DNA of 64,000 nucleotides. Origin: Aliiroseovarius sp. S1339. GTDB lineage: Bacteria; Pseudomonadota; Alphaproteobacteria; Rhodobacterales; Rhodobacteraceae. Location: contig NZ_JALPQG010000004.1 of the NCBI RefSeq assembly GCF_023195695.1, positions 124,001 to 188,000 of the forward strand, in the 5' to 3' direction. Each line of letters starts with the position of its first letter. Positions within the stretch are counted from its first letter, which is position 1. The translations under genes and the position numbers were made by a program. The notes below the pieces were generated by a model. It made no database searches and was not told where the DNA came from. It saw only the letters and a program-made list of their open reading frames with translations. Below are positions 7,823 through 17,343 of the stretch, in pieces.

Positions 7823-9115
7823 ATGTCCGACGACCGCCAATTGGCTTTTGACACGCTGCAAATCCACGCAGGCACCGAGCCTGATCCGGCCACCGGTGCC
7901 CGTCAGGTGCCGATTTACCAGACCACCGCCTACGTATTCAAAGACGCCGAACACGCCGCGCGGCTGTTTAATCTGGAAGAGGTGGGCTACATCTATTCCC
8001 GCCTGACCAACCCGACGATTGCCGCCCTGCAAAACCGCATCGCGGCGCTGGAAGGTGGCGCGGGTGCTGTCTGCTGCTCATCCGGTCACGCGGCGCAAAT
8101 CATGGCGCTGTTTCCCTTGATGGGTCCGGGCAAGAACCTGGTCGCGTCGACGCGGCTTTATGGCGGCACCGTCACGCAGTTCAGCCAGACAATCAAACGC
8201 TTCGGTTGGGAAGCCAGATTCGTCGATTTCGATGACGAGGCCGCCGTGGCCGCTGCCATCGACGACAACACCCGCGCGGTGTTCTGCGAATCCATCGCAA
8301 ACCCCGGCGGCTATATCACCGACATTCCGGCGATTGCCGCGATTTCGGACAAGGCGGGCGTGCCGCTGATCGTCGACAACACCTCGGCCACGCCTTACCT
8401 GTGCAACCCGATTTCGCTGGGCGCGACGCTGGTCGTGCATTCGACCACCAAATACCTGACCGGCAACGGCACCGTCATGGGCGGCTGTGTGGTGGACTCG
8501 GGCAAGTTCGACTGGATGGCATCGGACAAGTTCCCGTCACTCAGCCAGCCAGAGCCCGCCTATCACGGTCTGGTCTTTGCCGAAGCCCTTGGCCCGATGG
8601 CCTTCACCTTCCATTCTATCGCCATCGGGTTGCGCGATCTGGGCATGACCATGAACCCACAAGCGGCGCATTATACGCTGATGGGGATCGAAACCCTGTC
8701 GCTGCGCATGCAAAAGCACGTCGCCAACGCCGTTGAGGTTGCCAATTGGCTTGAGTCGGACCCGCGCGTCGATGCCGTGACCTATGCAGGTCTGGACAGC
8801 TCGCCCTATAAGCACCGCATCGCGACCGTCTGCCCGAAAGGCGCAGGGGCGTTGTTCACCGTCGCGGTCAAGGGCGGTTATGACGCCTGCGTCAAGCTGG
8901 TGGACAGTCTGGAACTGTTCAGCCACGTGGCGAACCTTGGCGACACGCGGTCGCTGATCATCCACTCAGCCTCGACCACCCACCGGCAATTGTCGCCAGA
9001 GCAGTTGGAGGCAGCAGGGGCTGCGCCGAACGTGGTGCGCATCTCAATCGGGACCGAGGATGCCGCTGACATCATCGCCGATCTGGATCAGGCACTGGCG
9101 AAGGCCACGGCCTAA
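7823..9115 (+). CDS. metY: O-acetylhomoserine sulfhydrylase (aminocarboxypropyltransferase)
   Basis: A 430-residue PLP enzyme of the Cys/Met metabolism family. It converts O-acetylhomoserine and sulfide to homocysteine in direct sulfhydrylation for methionine synthesis. The PLP lysine is Lys210 in HSTTKYLTGNG. GAGAVCCSSGHAAQ binds the cofactor phosphate, and the PLP ring region VPLIVDNTSATPYLC precedes the lysine. Length is typical. ATG 7823 has a GGGAG site; the open frame extends 170 codons upstream across the neighbouring VOC gene and is not used. I looked for a SAM-II riboswitch upstream and found none. Confidence 0.93.
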   Translation: MSDDRQLAFDTLQIHAGTEPDPATGARQVPIYQTTAYVFKDAEHAARLFNLEEVGYIYSRLTNPTIAALQNRIAALEGGAGAVCCSSGHAAQIMALFPLMGPGKNLVASTRLYGGTVTQFSQTIKRFGWEARFVDFDDEAAVAAAIDDNTRAVFCESIANPGGYITDIPAIAAISDKAGVPLIVDNTSATPYLCNPISLGATLVVHSTTKYLTGNGTVMGGCVVDSGKFDWMASDKFPSLSQPEPAYHGLVFAEALGPMAFTFHSIAIGLRDLGMTMNPQAAHYTLMGIETLSLRMQKHVANAVEVANWLESDPRVDAVTYAGLDSSPYKHRIATVCPKGAGALFTVAVKGGYDACVKLVDSLELFSHVANLGDTRSLIIHSASTTHRQLSPEQLEAAGAAPNVVRISIGTEDAADIIADLDQALAKATA

Positions 9116-9140
9116 GTCGGACCGAGCAATAGCAAACGAG

Positions 9141-9166
9141 AAAGGCCGCTGTTTCAGCGGCCTTTT
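9141..9166. terminator. Bidirectional terminator after metY
   Basis: The hairpin AAGGCCGCTG / CAGCGGCCTT is followed by TTTT on the plus strand. It lies 26 bp after metY and just beyond the stop of the convergent membrane-protein gene. Confidence 0.85.
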
Positions 9167-9167
9167 G

Positions 9168-9740
9168 TCATGTCTTGGGTGTCTTTCCGTATCGCCGTTC
9201 TTCATAATGTTCCATATGCCGTCTCACATGCTCTGGCTTAAGCAGATTTAACGCGCTGGCGAAAATACCGCCAATGATTACAATATAAGCAAGAACGGCC
9301 GCACCCCAAGGACCACCGGTTTTCAGCAGTAGGGCTTCGTTAACCGTGATGATATCTTTTGCGAAGCTAAACGACCCTACGGCAAAAAACACCAAACCAA
9401 ATTGGAGAAACGCTCCGCCCCCACGGCTCCACTTCACCGGCAGGACGGTGATCAACACCTCGCGCACAATCGCAATACCCGAGAAGATCAAGGAAACGAC
9501 AGACAAGATCAGGATTGCTACAGCGACTTCATAAACTGCTAGAGTCCTGTAAAAAAATGCCACCGTCATCCCATCCGGGTTCTGCTTGATCTCGGACAAG
9601 ACATCAGCGGGAATCAGATCAAACAATCGGATAAACGAAAATCCGAAGAAATGGGGCGGAAGAAACAAGACACTGGCGAAGAGCCAATACTTCGCGACTT
9701 TCTTCTCCATTGGTGATGTAAGGAGTGGTTGATCCGACAT
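9168..9740 (-). CDS. Membrane protein of unknown function
   Basis: A 190-residue protein with four likely membrane segments: residues 17-37, 68-92, about 110-127, and 140-165. The C-terminal tail is basic and soluble (KPEHVRRHMEHYEERRYG). No family was recognised. It is a single gene converging on metY and separated by a short gap from the SIMPL gene on the same strand. Codon use is slightly less GC-rich than its neighbours, but nothing points to recent transfer. Confidence 0.65.
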   Translation of the reverse strand: MSDQPLLTSPMEKKVAKYWLFASVLFLPPHFFGFSFIRLFDLIPADVLSEIKQNPDGMTVAFFYRTLAVYEVAVAILILSVVSLIFSGIAIVREVLITVLPVKWSRGGGAFLQFGLVFFAVGSFSFAKDIITVNEALLLKTGGPWGAAVLAYIVIIGGIFASALNLLKPEHVRRHMEHYEERRYGKTPKT

Positions 9741-9781
9741 GTACCGGTCCTGTTTATCCTGAGCGTTGGCAACCCCTTACC

Positions 9782-10483
9782 CTATTTCTCCTCCAACTCA
9801 AACACCATGGTCACGCTCGATCCGATCTCAAGCTCGCCCGCCGCAATCGGCATATCCGACTGCGCGGCCTCCATCGCCATGCGGCCATAGACTGGTGTTG
9901 GCAGCCTGCCACCCCCCTCGTGGATCGAAACGACAGACCCCAGCGCGACACCCGCAGCATCCGCCAAGACTTTCGCGCGTGCCATCGCGTCCTTCACGGC
10001 ATTGGTCCGCGCCGCGTCTTCGGTCGGGCGGCGGTCTTGCAGGTCAAACTGCAACCCGTTCAGCTGATTGGCGCCGTCTGCTGTGACCGCCGACATGATC
10101 TGCCCCAACTTGGTCAGGTCGCGCACCCGCACGGACACCATGGTGTTGGCGACAAAGCCCGTCAATTTTGCGGGCCCGTCCGAATTGCGGTTGTAGTCAT
10201 ATTTTGGCGATAGGTTGACTTGCGAGCTTTGCATATCGCGCGCCTCGATCCCGACCTCGCTTAGACGGGCAAAAACAGCCTGCGCCACATTGGCGACCTC
10301 ATCCAGCGCATCGCCTGCCTCGACCGCCTCTTTAATCACGCCAAGGCTGATCCGCGCCATGTCGGGTTCCACCTCAGCTATACCATGACCAGTGACGGTC
10401 AGACGCGCGTCTGCGTCACCATCAGCCCAGACGGGGGACGCGACCGCCATCATCAATCCTAAAATCGCAATCGTTTTCCGCAT
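9782..10483 (-). CDS. SIMPL-domain (DUF541) periplasmic protein
   Basis: A 233-residue exported protein. The signal peptide is residues 1-20 (MRKTIAILGLMMAVASPVWA). The mature sequence starts with the family hallmark LTVTGHGIAEVEPDMARISLGV and contains SSQVNLSPKYDYN, typical of SIMPL/YggE proteins. YggE-like proteins are linked to oxidative-stress tolerance, but a biochemical activity is not established. ATG 10483 is the start that yields the signal peptide; a longer frame upstream is rejected. It is divergent from the large fusion protein gene (187-bp gap). Confidence 0.88.
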   Translation of the reverse strand: MRKTIAILGLMMAVASPVWADGDADARLTVTGHGIAEVEPDMARISLGVIKEAVEAGDALDEVANVAQAVFARLSEVGIEARDMQSSQVNLSPKYDYNRNSDGPAKLTGFVANTMVSVRVRDLTKLGQIMSAVTADGANQLNGLQFDLQDRRPTEDAARTNAVKDAMARAKVLADAAGVALGSVVSIHEGGGRLPTPVYGRMAMEAAQSDMPIAAGELEIGSSVTMVFELEEK

Positions 10484-10670
10484 GTTAGTCTCCTGTTTTG
10501 GCCACTTTGCGCCGATCCTTGCCGGGTGCAAGGACCTATCCCGACGCCCCCTTTTCATAAGCGAAAACCTGCTGTAGTTTCAAATAGGTGCGTCCAGTCG
10601 GTGGGCTGAATTTGCACGCTTAGGGGTCCCGGCAATTTCCGGGAGGGGTCATTACAGGACGACAGACGGT

Positions 10671-13589
10671 ATGAAGCCGAATTTTGCGCTTGATCTCAGC
10701 CATGACGGTATCGGCCTTGTCCATCGCGGCAAGGGCGGATGGGCGTTGGTTGGTGAGGTGTCTGTTGATCACCCCGAACAGGCAAGCGGGCTGGACCTGT
10801 TGCGCCGCAAAGCCGCTGATCTGGAAAGCGGCGGGTTTTCGTGCAAGCTGATCGTCCCCAAGTCGCAACTTCTGTTTACCAGCATGATCGCGCCCGGCCC
10901 CGATGATGTGACGCGCATGGAACGTATCCGCGAAGGGCTTGAGGGGTTAACACCTTACGACGTGGACGATCTGGTCTTTGACTGGCGTGCCGACCCAACG
11001 GATGACGGCATGGTTCATGTCGCGGTGGTCGCCCGTGAAACTCTGGACGAAGCCGAGGCATTTGCCAACGACCACAGCCTGAACCCGATCAGCTTCGTGG
11101 CCCGCCCCTCAGGCAGTTTCTCAGGCGAGGCGTTCTTTGGCACGGTCAAAAGCAACACTGTGACAGATGGCGCAACGGTCGAACGCGACCACACACCTGT
11201 GCCAGATCTTTTGGGCTCGATCCCCGACAAAAAACGGACGAAACCGGGCCCATCCGAAGCGGCGCCGCCCGCGCAGCAAACGGAAGAAAGCGGCACAGAT
11301 GCCCCCGCCCTGCCCGAGCTTGCGCCTTTCCCGCCCACGCCGGACGCGCCAGTGGCAGAAAGGGAAGATCCGCCTGCTGTCCTGACGCCTGACCTGCGCG
11401 CCGAACCTCCTGCTAAGCCTCTTGCTGCGCGCGCTGCTGAACCCAAGTCGCGGCCGACACCCGTCCGCTTGCCAGAGACCAAGGTTGAGGCAAAGCCAGA
11501 CCCGAAACCTACCCCGAGCCCTGCACCACCTGCACCCGTGGCTGATCAGCCGCCCGCCAAACCGGATGACCCGAAACCGGTATCGGCGTCACCTGCCCCG
11601 CAAGACACCATAATTTCGGGCATCGTGCCGCCGCCACCGCCCATGCCGCCTGTTTCGGCGCCAAGACCCACATCTGACGCACCAACCTTTTCGTCCCGGC
11701 GTGTTGATGATCCTTCACCGATGCCGGGCAGCACGGAGACTGAATCGGTCGAAACCGCTAACGAAATCGCTGATGAAATTGACGTCAAGCCGCGCCTTTC
11801 GTTCGGTGTCGACCGCGACGCCCCAGATGGGAAAAGCCGCCCGGACGCGCCGGACGCCAAACCCGTGCATGTGCCTGTCACAGCCCCGATCGCTTTCGGT
11901 GACGACCCGGCACTGAAGCCCGCCGCTCAAACAACCAAAGCCAGCGCCGCACCCACGGACGTCAGCAGCAGCGAAAAGCTGTCAGCGGTTGCCCGAAAAG
12001 GCGCAGCCGGGTTGGCCACTGCCGCCGATGCTGCCAACAAAATCGGGCGCAAAGCCGCGAAGAAGATTGAAGACCGTCGCCGCGACAAGGCGGACCAGCC
12101 CAGTGCAGGACGGCCGAAAGTCAACATTCCAAATCTTGGCAAACGGCAAACTGGTGGCGATGATGGCGTCTTGGTTACCGCCGTCGCGCCGCCACCGCCG
12201 CATCTGGCCGGAGGCGAACAGCCACCAAAGGCGCAACGGTCACCGCGCGCGCGCGAAGCAGAAACGATGACCGTTTTCGGCGCGCGTCAGACCCAACATG
12301 TGGGCGGAAAACCCAAATTCCTAGGGCTGTTTCTGGTGCTTGGCCTATTGCTTTTGATGGCGATCGTCGCGATCTGGTCAATGTTTTTTCTGACCGACAG
12401 CACCGCCTGGCTGTTTCCCGAGCGTGAAGATCAGTTCGAAGCCGCCATTTCAACCGACCCCGATGCAAACGCGCAAGAAGGTGAACTGGACGATGTCAAC
12501 GCGGGGCTGGAGGATGAGGCCGATCTGACAGATGCGCGCATCGGCGCGCGCGATCCGCTGACCCCGGAGGCGGCGCAAGCACGCTATGCGGCGACTGGCA
12601 TCTGGCAGCGCGCCCCCGAGCCGCTGCCCGACCCCGAATCCAGTGATCTGGATGATCTGTATATTGCCTCTATCGACCCGGCCGCAGGCGCACAGGATGC
12701 GGTCGCCCTGCCTGATCCCAAGATTGCAGCCAGTGCCGCCGCCGCAGTCAACACGGCCCCGCCACCTCCGCTTGGCACAACATTTGCGCTGGACAGCGAT
12801 GGGCTGGTTATCGCGACGCCCGATGGCGCATTGTCGCCCGAAGGGATCACGGTCTTTTCGGGCCGACCAGCGGTCGTTCCTGCACTACGTCCCGGTGTTA
12901 GTTTTCCTGAAGTCGCGGTCGACGATAGTGTCGCCCCCGCACCCACCCTGCCCCTTGTTCGTCCCCGCGCCCGACCCGAAGGGCTGATTGAGGGCAATGA
13001 GCGGCTGGAACTTGGCGGGCGCACGCGCATAGAACTGGCCGCCCTTCGCCCGCGCGTGCGCCCGACCACACCGCGCGCCGCAGCACAGGCCGCTGCGATC
13101 ACCGCCGCCCTGCAAGCAGCCGAGGCACCATCGGACAATGACATCGCAGGCAACCCCTCGACGGCAGGCATCATCGCCCCAACCAGGCAAGCCATCGCAA
13201 CCTCGATCGAACCGCGCCACCGCCCGTCTGGCTTCAACAAGATTGTGGCCCGCGCCAATACATCCAACGCCGATGCATCTGATGGGTCTGTGGCCGTCGC
13301 TGCTGCATCGCCTCAACAAAGCGTGGTGCCTCGCATTCCGACCCGCACATCGGTCGCGAAACAGGCAACCATCAAAAATGCGATCAATCTGCGCAAAGTC
13401 AGCCTGATCGGTATTTACGGCTCTGCTTCATCCCGCCGTGCGCTGGTGCGGTTGAAGTCAGGTCGTTATGTGAAAGTGGGCGCCGGAAGCCGGCTGGATG
13501 GCGGCAAGGTCTTGTCAATCTCGGCCTCAGCGCTGGTTTACAAGAAGGGCTCGCGCACAATCACGTTGGAAGTCCTTCCGTTTAGCTGA
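10671..13589 (+). CDS. Large single-span membrane protein: GspL/PilM-like N-terminus and GspC/PilP-like C-terminus
   Basis: A 972-residue protein with four parts. Residues 1-155 (FALDLSHDGIGLVHRG, then RIREGLEGLTPYDVDDLVFDWR and VHVAVVARETLDEAEAFA) follow the pattern of the cytoplasmic GspL/PilM domain of type II secretion and type IV pilus platforms. Residues 165-540 are a proline- and alanine-rich linker. A single membrane helix lies at about 548-572 (FLGLFLVLGLLLLMAIVAIW). The periplasmic part ends at about 905-972 in a small beta domain (SGRYVKVGAGSRLDGGKVLS) resembling GspC-HR or PilP. No other pilus or secretion gene is in the window. Domain assignments rest on pattern only. ATG 10671 is the first plausible start. 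Confidence 0.72.
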   Translation: MKPNFALDLSHDGIGLVHRGKGGWALVGEVSVDHPEQASGLDLLRRKAADLESGGFSCKLIVPKSQLLFTSMIAPGPDDVTRMERIREGLEGLTPYDVDDLVFDWRADPTDDGMVHVAVVARETLDEAEAFANDHSLNPISFVARPSGSFSGEAFFGTVKSNTVTDGATVERDHTPVPDLLGSIPDKKRTKPGPSEAAPPAQQTEESGTDAPALPELAPFPPTPDAPVAEREDPPAVLTPDLRAEPPAKPLAARAAEPKSRPTPVRLPETKVEAKPDPKPTPSPAPPAPVADQPPAKPDDPKPVSASPAPQDTIISGIVPPPPPMPPVSAPRPTSDAPTFSSRRVDDPSPMPGSTETESVETANEIADEIDVKPRLSFGVDRDAPDGKSRPDAPDAKPVHVPVTAPIAFGDDPALKPAAQTTKASAAPTDVSSSEKLSAVARKGAAGLATAADAANKIGRKAAKKIEDRRRDKADQPSAGRPKVNIPNLGKRQTGGDDGVLVTAVAPPPPHLAGGEQPPKAQRSPRAREAETMTVFGARQTQHVGGKPKFLGLFLVLGLLLLMAIVAIWSMFFLTDSTAWLFPEREDQFEAAISTDPDANAQEGELDDVNAGLEDEADLTDARIGARDPLTPEAAQARYAATGIWQRAPEPLPDPESSDLDDLYIASIDPAAGAQDAVALPDPKIAASAAAAVNTAPPPPLGTTFALDSDGLVIATPDGALSPEGITVFSGRPAVVPALRPGVSFPEVAVDDSVAPAPTLPLVRPRARPEGLIEGNERLELGGRTRIELAALRPRVRPTTPRAAAQAAAITAALQAAEAPSDNDIAGNPSTAGIIAPTRQAIATSIEPRHRPSGFNKIVARANTSNADASDGSVAVAAASPQQSVVPRIPTRTSVAKQATIKNAINLRKVSLIGIYGSASSRRALVRLKSGRYVKVGAGSRLDGGKVLSISASALVYKKGSRTITLEVLPFS

Positions 13590-13591
13590 AC

Positions 13592-13625
13592 AAAAAATGC
13601 CCGGCAGTCTGACTACCGGGCATTT
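13592..13625. terminator. Bidirectional terminator between convergent genes
   Basis: A 10-bp hairpin, AAATGCCCGG (13595-13604) with CCGGGCATTT (13616-13625), preceded by an A-run and followed by T's. It lies between the stops of the fusion-protein gene and hppD. Confidence 0.8.
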
Positions 13626-13664
13626 CGTTGTCTGACTACCCACAACGGCGGCGGCTGTCTGAGG

Positions 13665-14762
13665 TCAGGCGACGTCGCCTAACTCTCCTTTTTCGATTTG
13701 CTCGCGTTCGATGGATTCAAACAGTGCTTTGAAGTTGCCTTCGCCAAAGCCGTCATCGCCTTTGCGTTGGATGAATTCGAAGAAGATCGGCCCGATCACG
13801 GTTTTTGAGAAGATTTGCAGCAGAATACGGGTTTCGCCCCCGCCGACCACGCCCTCGCCGTCGATCAGAATGCCGTGCTTCATCATCTCGTCTTTGGGTT
13901 CTTCGTGGCCTTTGACGCGATCATAAGACAGATCATAATAGGTCTCGTTCGGGCCCGGCATAAACTTCAGGCCACGGCGGGCAATTTCATCCACCGAATC
14001 ATAGATGTTTTCAGTGCCAACCGCGATGTGCTGAATGCCTTCGCCTTTGTATTTCTCAAGATAAGCAACGATCTGGCCTTTCTCACCGCGATCTTCGTTG
14101 ATCGGGATACGGATCTTGCCACAGGCCGAAGTCAGCGCACGGCTGAACAGCCCGCTATGCTTGCCTTGAATGTCAAAGAAGCGAATTTCTTCGAAGTTGA
14201 ACAGGTCGCGGTAGAAACTGAACCAGACATCCATGTTCCCTTTGAACACGTTGTGCGTCAGGTGATCGAGGTAGTAAAACCCCACACCTTTCGGGTGCGC
14301 GTCCGATATCCAGTCAAATTCTGCGTTATAGGCGCTGGTGTCGAAATACTGGTCAATGAAATAGATCAGTGAATCACCAATCCCATAGATCGCTGGCACA
14401 TCCATTGACTTGCCGTCGCCTTCATAGGGCTTGGCACCCTTCTTCACGGCATGGTCAAACGCGTGTTGGGCATCCACCACCCGCCATCCCATCGAAGGCG
14501 CGCAGGGGCCGTGTTCAGCAATGAATTTCGCGGCGTGGCTACCCGGTTCGATATTGATCAGATAGCTGACATCACCTTGCTGCCACAGCTCGATCTTGCG
14601 CGACTTGTGGTTGGCGGTATGCTCAAACCCCATCTTGGCAAAAAGATCGCGCAGTTCCTGCGGTTCGGGATGGGCAAATTCGACAAACTCAAACCCATCG
14701 GTTCCTGCGGGGTTCTTTTCGCTGATCTCTGCGCGCGGGGCATCATGTGGAAACGGACCCAT
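13665..14762 (-). CDS. hppD: 4-hydroxyphenylpyruvate dioxygenase
   Basis: A 365-residue non-haem iron enzyme that turns 4-hydroxyphenylpyruvate into homogentisate in tyrosine breakdown. The three iron ligands are visible: His in YLDHLTHNV, His in GIQHIAVGT and Glu in IFFEFIQRKGDDGFGEGNF near the C-terminus. The product contains two VOC halves. ATG 14762 has AGGAG upstream; GTG three codons earlier is possible. It is divergent from an Lrp-type regulator across a 141-bp gap with repeated TGCGC blocks, so control by that regulator is likely. Confidence 0.95.
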   Translation of the reverse strand: MGPFPHDAPRAEISEKNPAGTDGFEFVEFAHPEPQELRDLFAKMGFEHTANHKSRKIELWQQGDVSYLINIEPGSHAAKFIAEHGPCAPSMGWRVVDAQHAFDHAVKKGAKPYEGDGKSMDVPAIYGIGDSLIYFIDQYFDTSAYNAEFDWISDAHPKGVGFYYLDHLTHNVFKGNMDVWFSFYRDLFNFEEIRFFDIQGKHSGLFSRALTSACGKIRIPINEDRGEKGQIVAYLEKYKGEGIQHIAVGTENIYDSVDEIARRGLKFMPGPNETYYDLSYDRVKGHEEPKDEMMKHGILIDGEGVVGGGETRILLQIFSKTVIGPIFFEFIQRKGDDGFGEGNFKALFESIEREQIEKGELGDVA

Positions 14763-14822
14763 CTTGCTCACTCCTGTTTGTTCACGTGTTATGTAACGAG
14801 TATCCTGCATTTCGATTGAACA

Positions 14823-14882
14823 TTCTGCGCATTTATCGCATCGTATCTCGATATTTTTGCGCGTTTTGCGCGCATTTTTGGC
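14823..14882. promoter_or_regulatory. Repeated TTNTGCGC blocks between hppD and the Lrp-type regulator
   Basis: TTCTGCGCATTT (14823-14834), TTTTGCGCGTTT and an overlapping TTTTGCGCGCATTTTT (14855-14880) are three near-copies in the divergent gap. Lrp-family proteins bind such phased degenerate repeats cooperatively. Binding here is inferred. Confidence 0.4.
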
Positions 14883-14903
14883 AGGAGCGCAGGATCGACG
14901 CAT

Positions 14904-15365
14904 ATGGACGAGATAGACCGGAAATTACTGAAAGCCTTGCAGCAGAACGCACAGATGACCGCACAGGAATTGGGCGAGCATCTAAACCTGTCCGCCAGCC
15001 AAGCGGGACGCAGACGTCAGCGGCTTGAGGATCAGGGATATATCCACGCCTATGCCGCACGTCTGGACCCGGCCCGCCTCGGCCTTCAGGTGCAGGCCTT
15101 CGTGCAGGTGGAGATGGAAAGCCAGTCGCCGGAATCCGCGCGTGCGTTCCTGCGGCTGGTCAAACTGCGCGGTGAAATCACCTCGGTCTGGACCCTCACG
15201 GGCAATTCAGATTACCTGATGCGGGTCTATTGCAGTGACCTTGCCGCGCTGAACGTGCTCATACACGAAGTATTGCTGCCCCATCCATCCGTCGCGCGCG
15301 TGCAAAGCCAGATTGTTCTGGATCAGGTCAAACAAGATGCGCCCCTGCCGACGGATCATGGTTAG
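14904..15365 (+). CDS. Lrp/AsnC-family transcriptional regulator, probably of hppD
   Basis: A 153-residue protein with an N-terminal helix-turn-helix (MTAQELGEHLNLSASQAGRRRQRLEDQGYI, residues 18-47) and a C-terminal RAM ligand domain (AFVQVEMESQSPESARAFLRLV onward). Lrp-family members sense amino acids and often regulate the divergent gene, here hppD, suggesting response to tyrosine or an aromatic metabolite. The ligand is inference. ATG 14904 is directly before the conserved DEIDRKLLKALQ start of the family. Confidence 0.88.
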   Translation: MDEIDRKLLKALQQNAQMTAQELGEHLNLSASQAGRRRQRLEDQGYIHAYAARLDPARLGLQVQAFVQVEMESQSPESARAFLRLVKLRGEITSVWTLTGNSDYLMRVYCSDLAALNVLIHEVLLPHPSVARVQSQIVLDQVKQDAPLPTDHG

Positions 15366-15391
15366 GTCAGTTTGATTTGCCCACATAGGGG

Positions 15392-16411
15392 TCAGGCATC
15401 AGACACGCCGGCCTCGCCAAAGGTTGCCATGCCGGAATGACACGCCACCGCCCCTTGCAACACCCCAATGGCCAGCGCCGCACCCGACCCTTCGCCCAAG
15501 CGCATACCCAGTGACAAAATGGGGTCTTTCCCCAATGCCTCCAGCACGCGGCCATGTCCCGCTTCGGCCGACTTGTGGCCCGCGACCGCGTGGTCCAACG
15601 CGACTGGGGAAATCTCTTGCAGGCACGCGGCAACAGCAGAGCAGATGAACCCGTCGATGATCACCGGAATACGGTCAACCCGTGCGCGCGCCATCGCGCC
15701 TGCGACCGCGGCCAGTTCACGCCCACCAAGACAACGCAGCGCCTCGGCCCCATTGCGTTTGGCAGATGGATTCTGTGCCAGACCAGCGGCCACCACGCGC
15801 GCTTTCAACGCAAGGCCCGCATCATCCACGCCAGTGCCACGACCGACCCAATCGCCAGGCTCGCCGCCAAGAAGAGCGTGCGCGATGGCGGCGGCGCAGG
15901 TCGTGTTGCCAATGCCCATCTCACCCGCAACCAGCAGGTCCGTGTCAGCGTCTACAGCGTTCCATCCTGTCAGCAGCGCCTCGACCACCTCGGCCTCGCT
16001 CATCGCGGGGCCTTGGGTGAAATCAGCCGTCGGCGTGTCCAGTGACAAAGCGTGCACATCCATCTTGGCCCCGAAGGTCTTGGACAGTTGATTGATCGCC
16101 GCCCCACCACGCTGAAAGTTCAAAACCATCTGTTCGGTAACTTCGGCCGGAAAAGCCGAAACGCCTTGCGCGGTCACGCCGTGATTTCCCGCAAAAATAA
16201 TGACCTGAGGTGCCGTGATCGCTGGCCGCCCGGTACCGCGCCAACTGCCATACCAGATCGCCAGATCCTCAAGCCGCCCCAACGCGCCGGGGGGTTTGGT
16301 CAGCTGACCATTGCGTGCCTCTGCTGCCGCGCGCGCCGTGTTGTCGGGACCGGGCGCCGCTGCCAGCAGTGCTGTGAACTCAGCAAGGGTCGTAAAGGGC
16401 ATGGTCGTCAT
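15392..16411 (-). CDS. cobT: Nicotinate-nucleotide-dimethylbenzimidazole phosphoribosyltransferase
   Basis: A 339-residue enzyme that makes alpha-ribazole phosphate, the lower ligand precursor of cobalamin. The family motifs are clear: [14 protein letters not shown] near residue 38, [20 protein letters not shown] near residue 73, GEMGIGNTT near residue 164, and the catalytic-glutamate region near the C-terminus ([19 protein letters not shown]). ATG 16411 is used; an in-frame ATG three codons later is also possible. It is divergent from cobS with an 80-bp shared promoter region. Confidence 0.95.
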   Translation of the reverse strand: MTTMPFTTLAEFTALLAAAPGPDNTARAAAEARNGQLTKPPGALGRLEDLAIWYGSWRGTGRPAITAPQVIIFAGNHGVTAQGVSAFPAEVTEQMVLNFQRGGAAINQLSKTFGAKMDVHALSLDTPTADFTQGPAMSEAEVVEALLTGWNAVDADTDLLVAGEMGIGNTTCAAAIAHALLGGEPGDWVGRGTGVDDAGLALKARVVAAGLAQNPSAKRNGAEALRCLGGRELAAVAGAMARARVDRIPVIIDGFICSAVAACLQEISPVALDHAVAGHKSAEAGHGRVLEALGKDPILSLGMRLGEGSGAALAIGVLQGAVACHSGMATFGEAGVSDA

Positions 16412-16491
16412 GGTGTCGTTCCCGATTGATTCCCGTTGTCACCCTCTTTACCCATGGTCACGGGACACAACCAGACCGCAAAAGACCAAAC

Positions 16492-17280
16492 ATGACCAAA
16501 GATGACACTCCGACCGCAGGCGACGTTGCATTGGCAAAAGCCACAGACATTTCGGCGGCCATCGGGCTTCTGACGCGGCTGCCAATCCGGCTGGACACCG
16601 ATCAGGCATTACGTCGCGGCGCACGGTCTGCATGGGCGTGGCCCTTGGTGGGGCTGATCCCCGCAGCTGTGGCCGCAGTCTTCGGTTTTATTGCTCTGGG
16701 ATGCGGTGTTCCTGCCTTTTGGGCGGCAGGGTTGGCTCTGGCGGCACAGGTCATGATAACCGGCGCGATGCACGAGGACGGGCTGGCCGACACAGTCGAT
16801 GGGTTGTGGGGTGGCATCACCCGCACGCACCGGCTGGAGATCATGAAAGACAGCCACATCGGCGCCTATGGCGTGATCGCACTGGTTCTGTCGTTGCTGC
16901 TGCGCGCCACGGCACTTGCGGCGATCCTGCCCGCAGAGGGCGCGTTTTGGGCGCTTTTGGTGACGGGCGTTGTCAGCCGCGCACCGATGGCAGCTTTGAT
17001 GGCCGTCATGTCGAATGCCCGCGACAACGGTTTGTCAAAATCCGTAGGCCGCGTCCCCGCCAACACGGCTTGGCTGGCGCTCGCTATTGCGGGACTGTTT
17101 GGGTTGATCCTGACACCCTATGCGATTTTCGCGCTGCTATTGTGGGTGGGACTGGCCGTATTGATCCTTGCAGGCATTGCACGCCAAAAAATCGGAGGGC
17201 AAACCGGAGATATTCTGGGTGCCAGCCAACAGGTGGCCGAAATCGCGGCGCTCGCCGTCTTCGCAGTCCAACTGAGCTAG
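16492..17280 (+). CDS. cobS: Cobalamin synthase (adenosylcobinamide-GDP ribazoletransferase)
   Basis: A 262-residue inner-membrane enzyme that joins adenosylcobinamide-GDP to alpha-ribazole, the last assembly step of cobalamin. The signature HEDGLADTVDGLWGG at about residues 84-98 contains the acidic residues that bind magnesium, followed by RLEIMKDSHIGAYG. About six hydrophobic segments are present. ATG 16492 is the first methionine that fits the family; the open frame upstream starts with TTG and has no signal. It pairs with divergent cobT. Confidence 0.93.
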   Translation: MTKDDTPTAGDVALAKATDISAAIGLLTRLPIRLDTDQALRRGARSAWAWPLVGLIPAAVAAVFGFIALGCGVPAFWAAGLALAAQVMITGAMHEDGLADTVDGLWGGITRTHRLEIMKDSHIGAYGVIALVLSLLLRATALAAILPAEGAFWALLVTGVVSRAPMAALMAVMSNARDNGLSKSVGRVPANTAWLALAIAGLFGLILTPYAIFALLLWVGLAVLILAGIARQKIGGQTGDILGASQQVAEIAALAVFAVQLS

Positions 17281-17291
17281 GCACAAACGAA

Positions 17292-17322
17292 AACTGCCGC
17301 CCGTCTGATCCGGGCGGCAGTT
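17292..17322. terminator. Terminator hairpin between cobS and carD
   Basis: A 12-bp perfect stem, AACTGCCGCCCG (17292-17303) and CGGGCGGCAGTT (17311-17322). On the minus strand it is followed by TTTTCGTTT, so it suits carD; it can also end cobS transcription. Confidence 0.75.
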
Positions 17323-17343
17323 AAATTTCGTCTCGCGTTTGAC

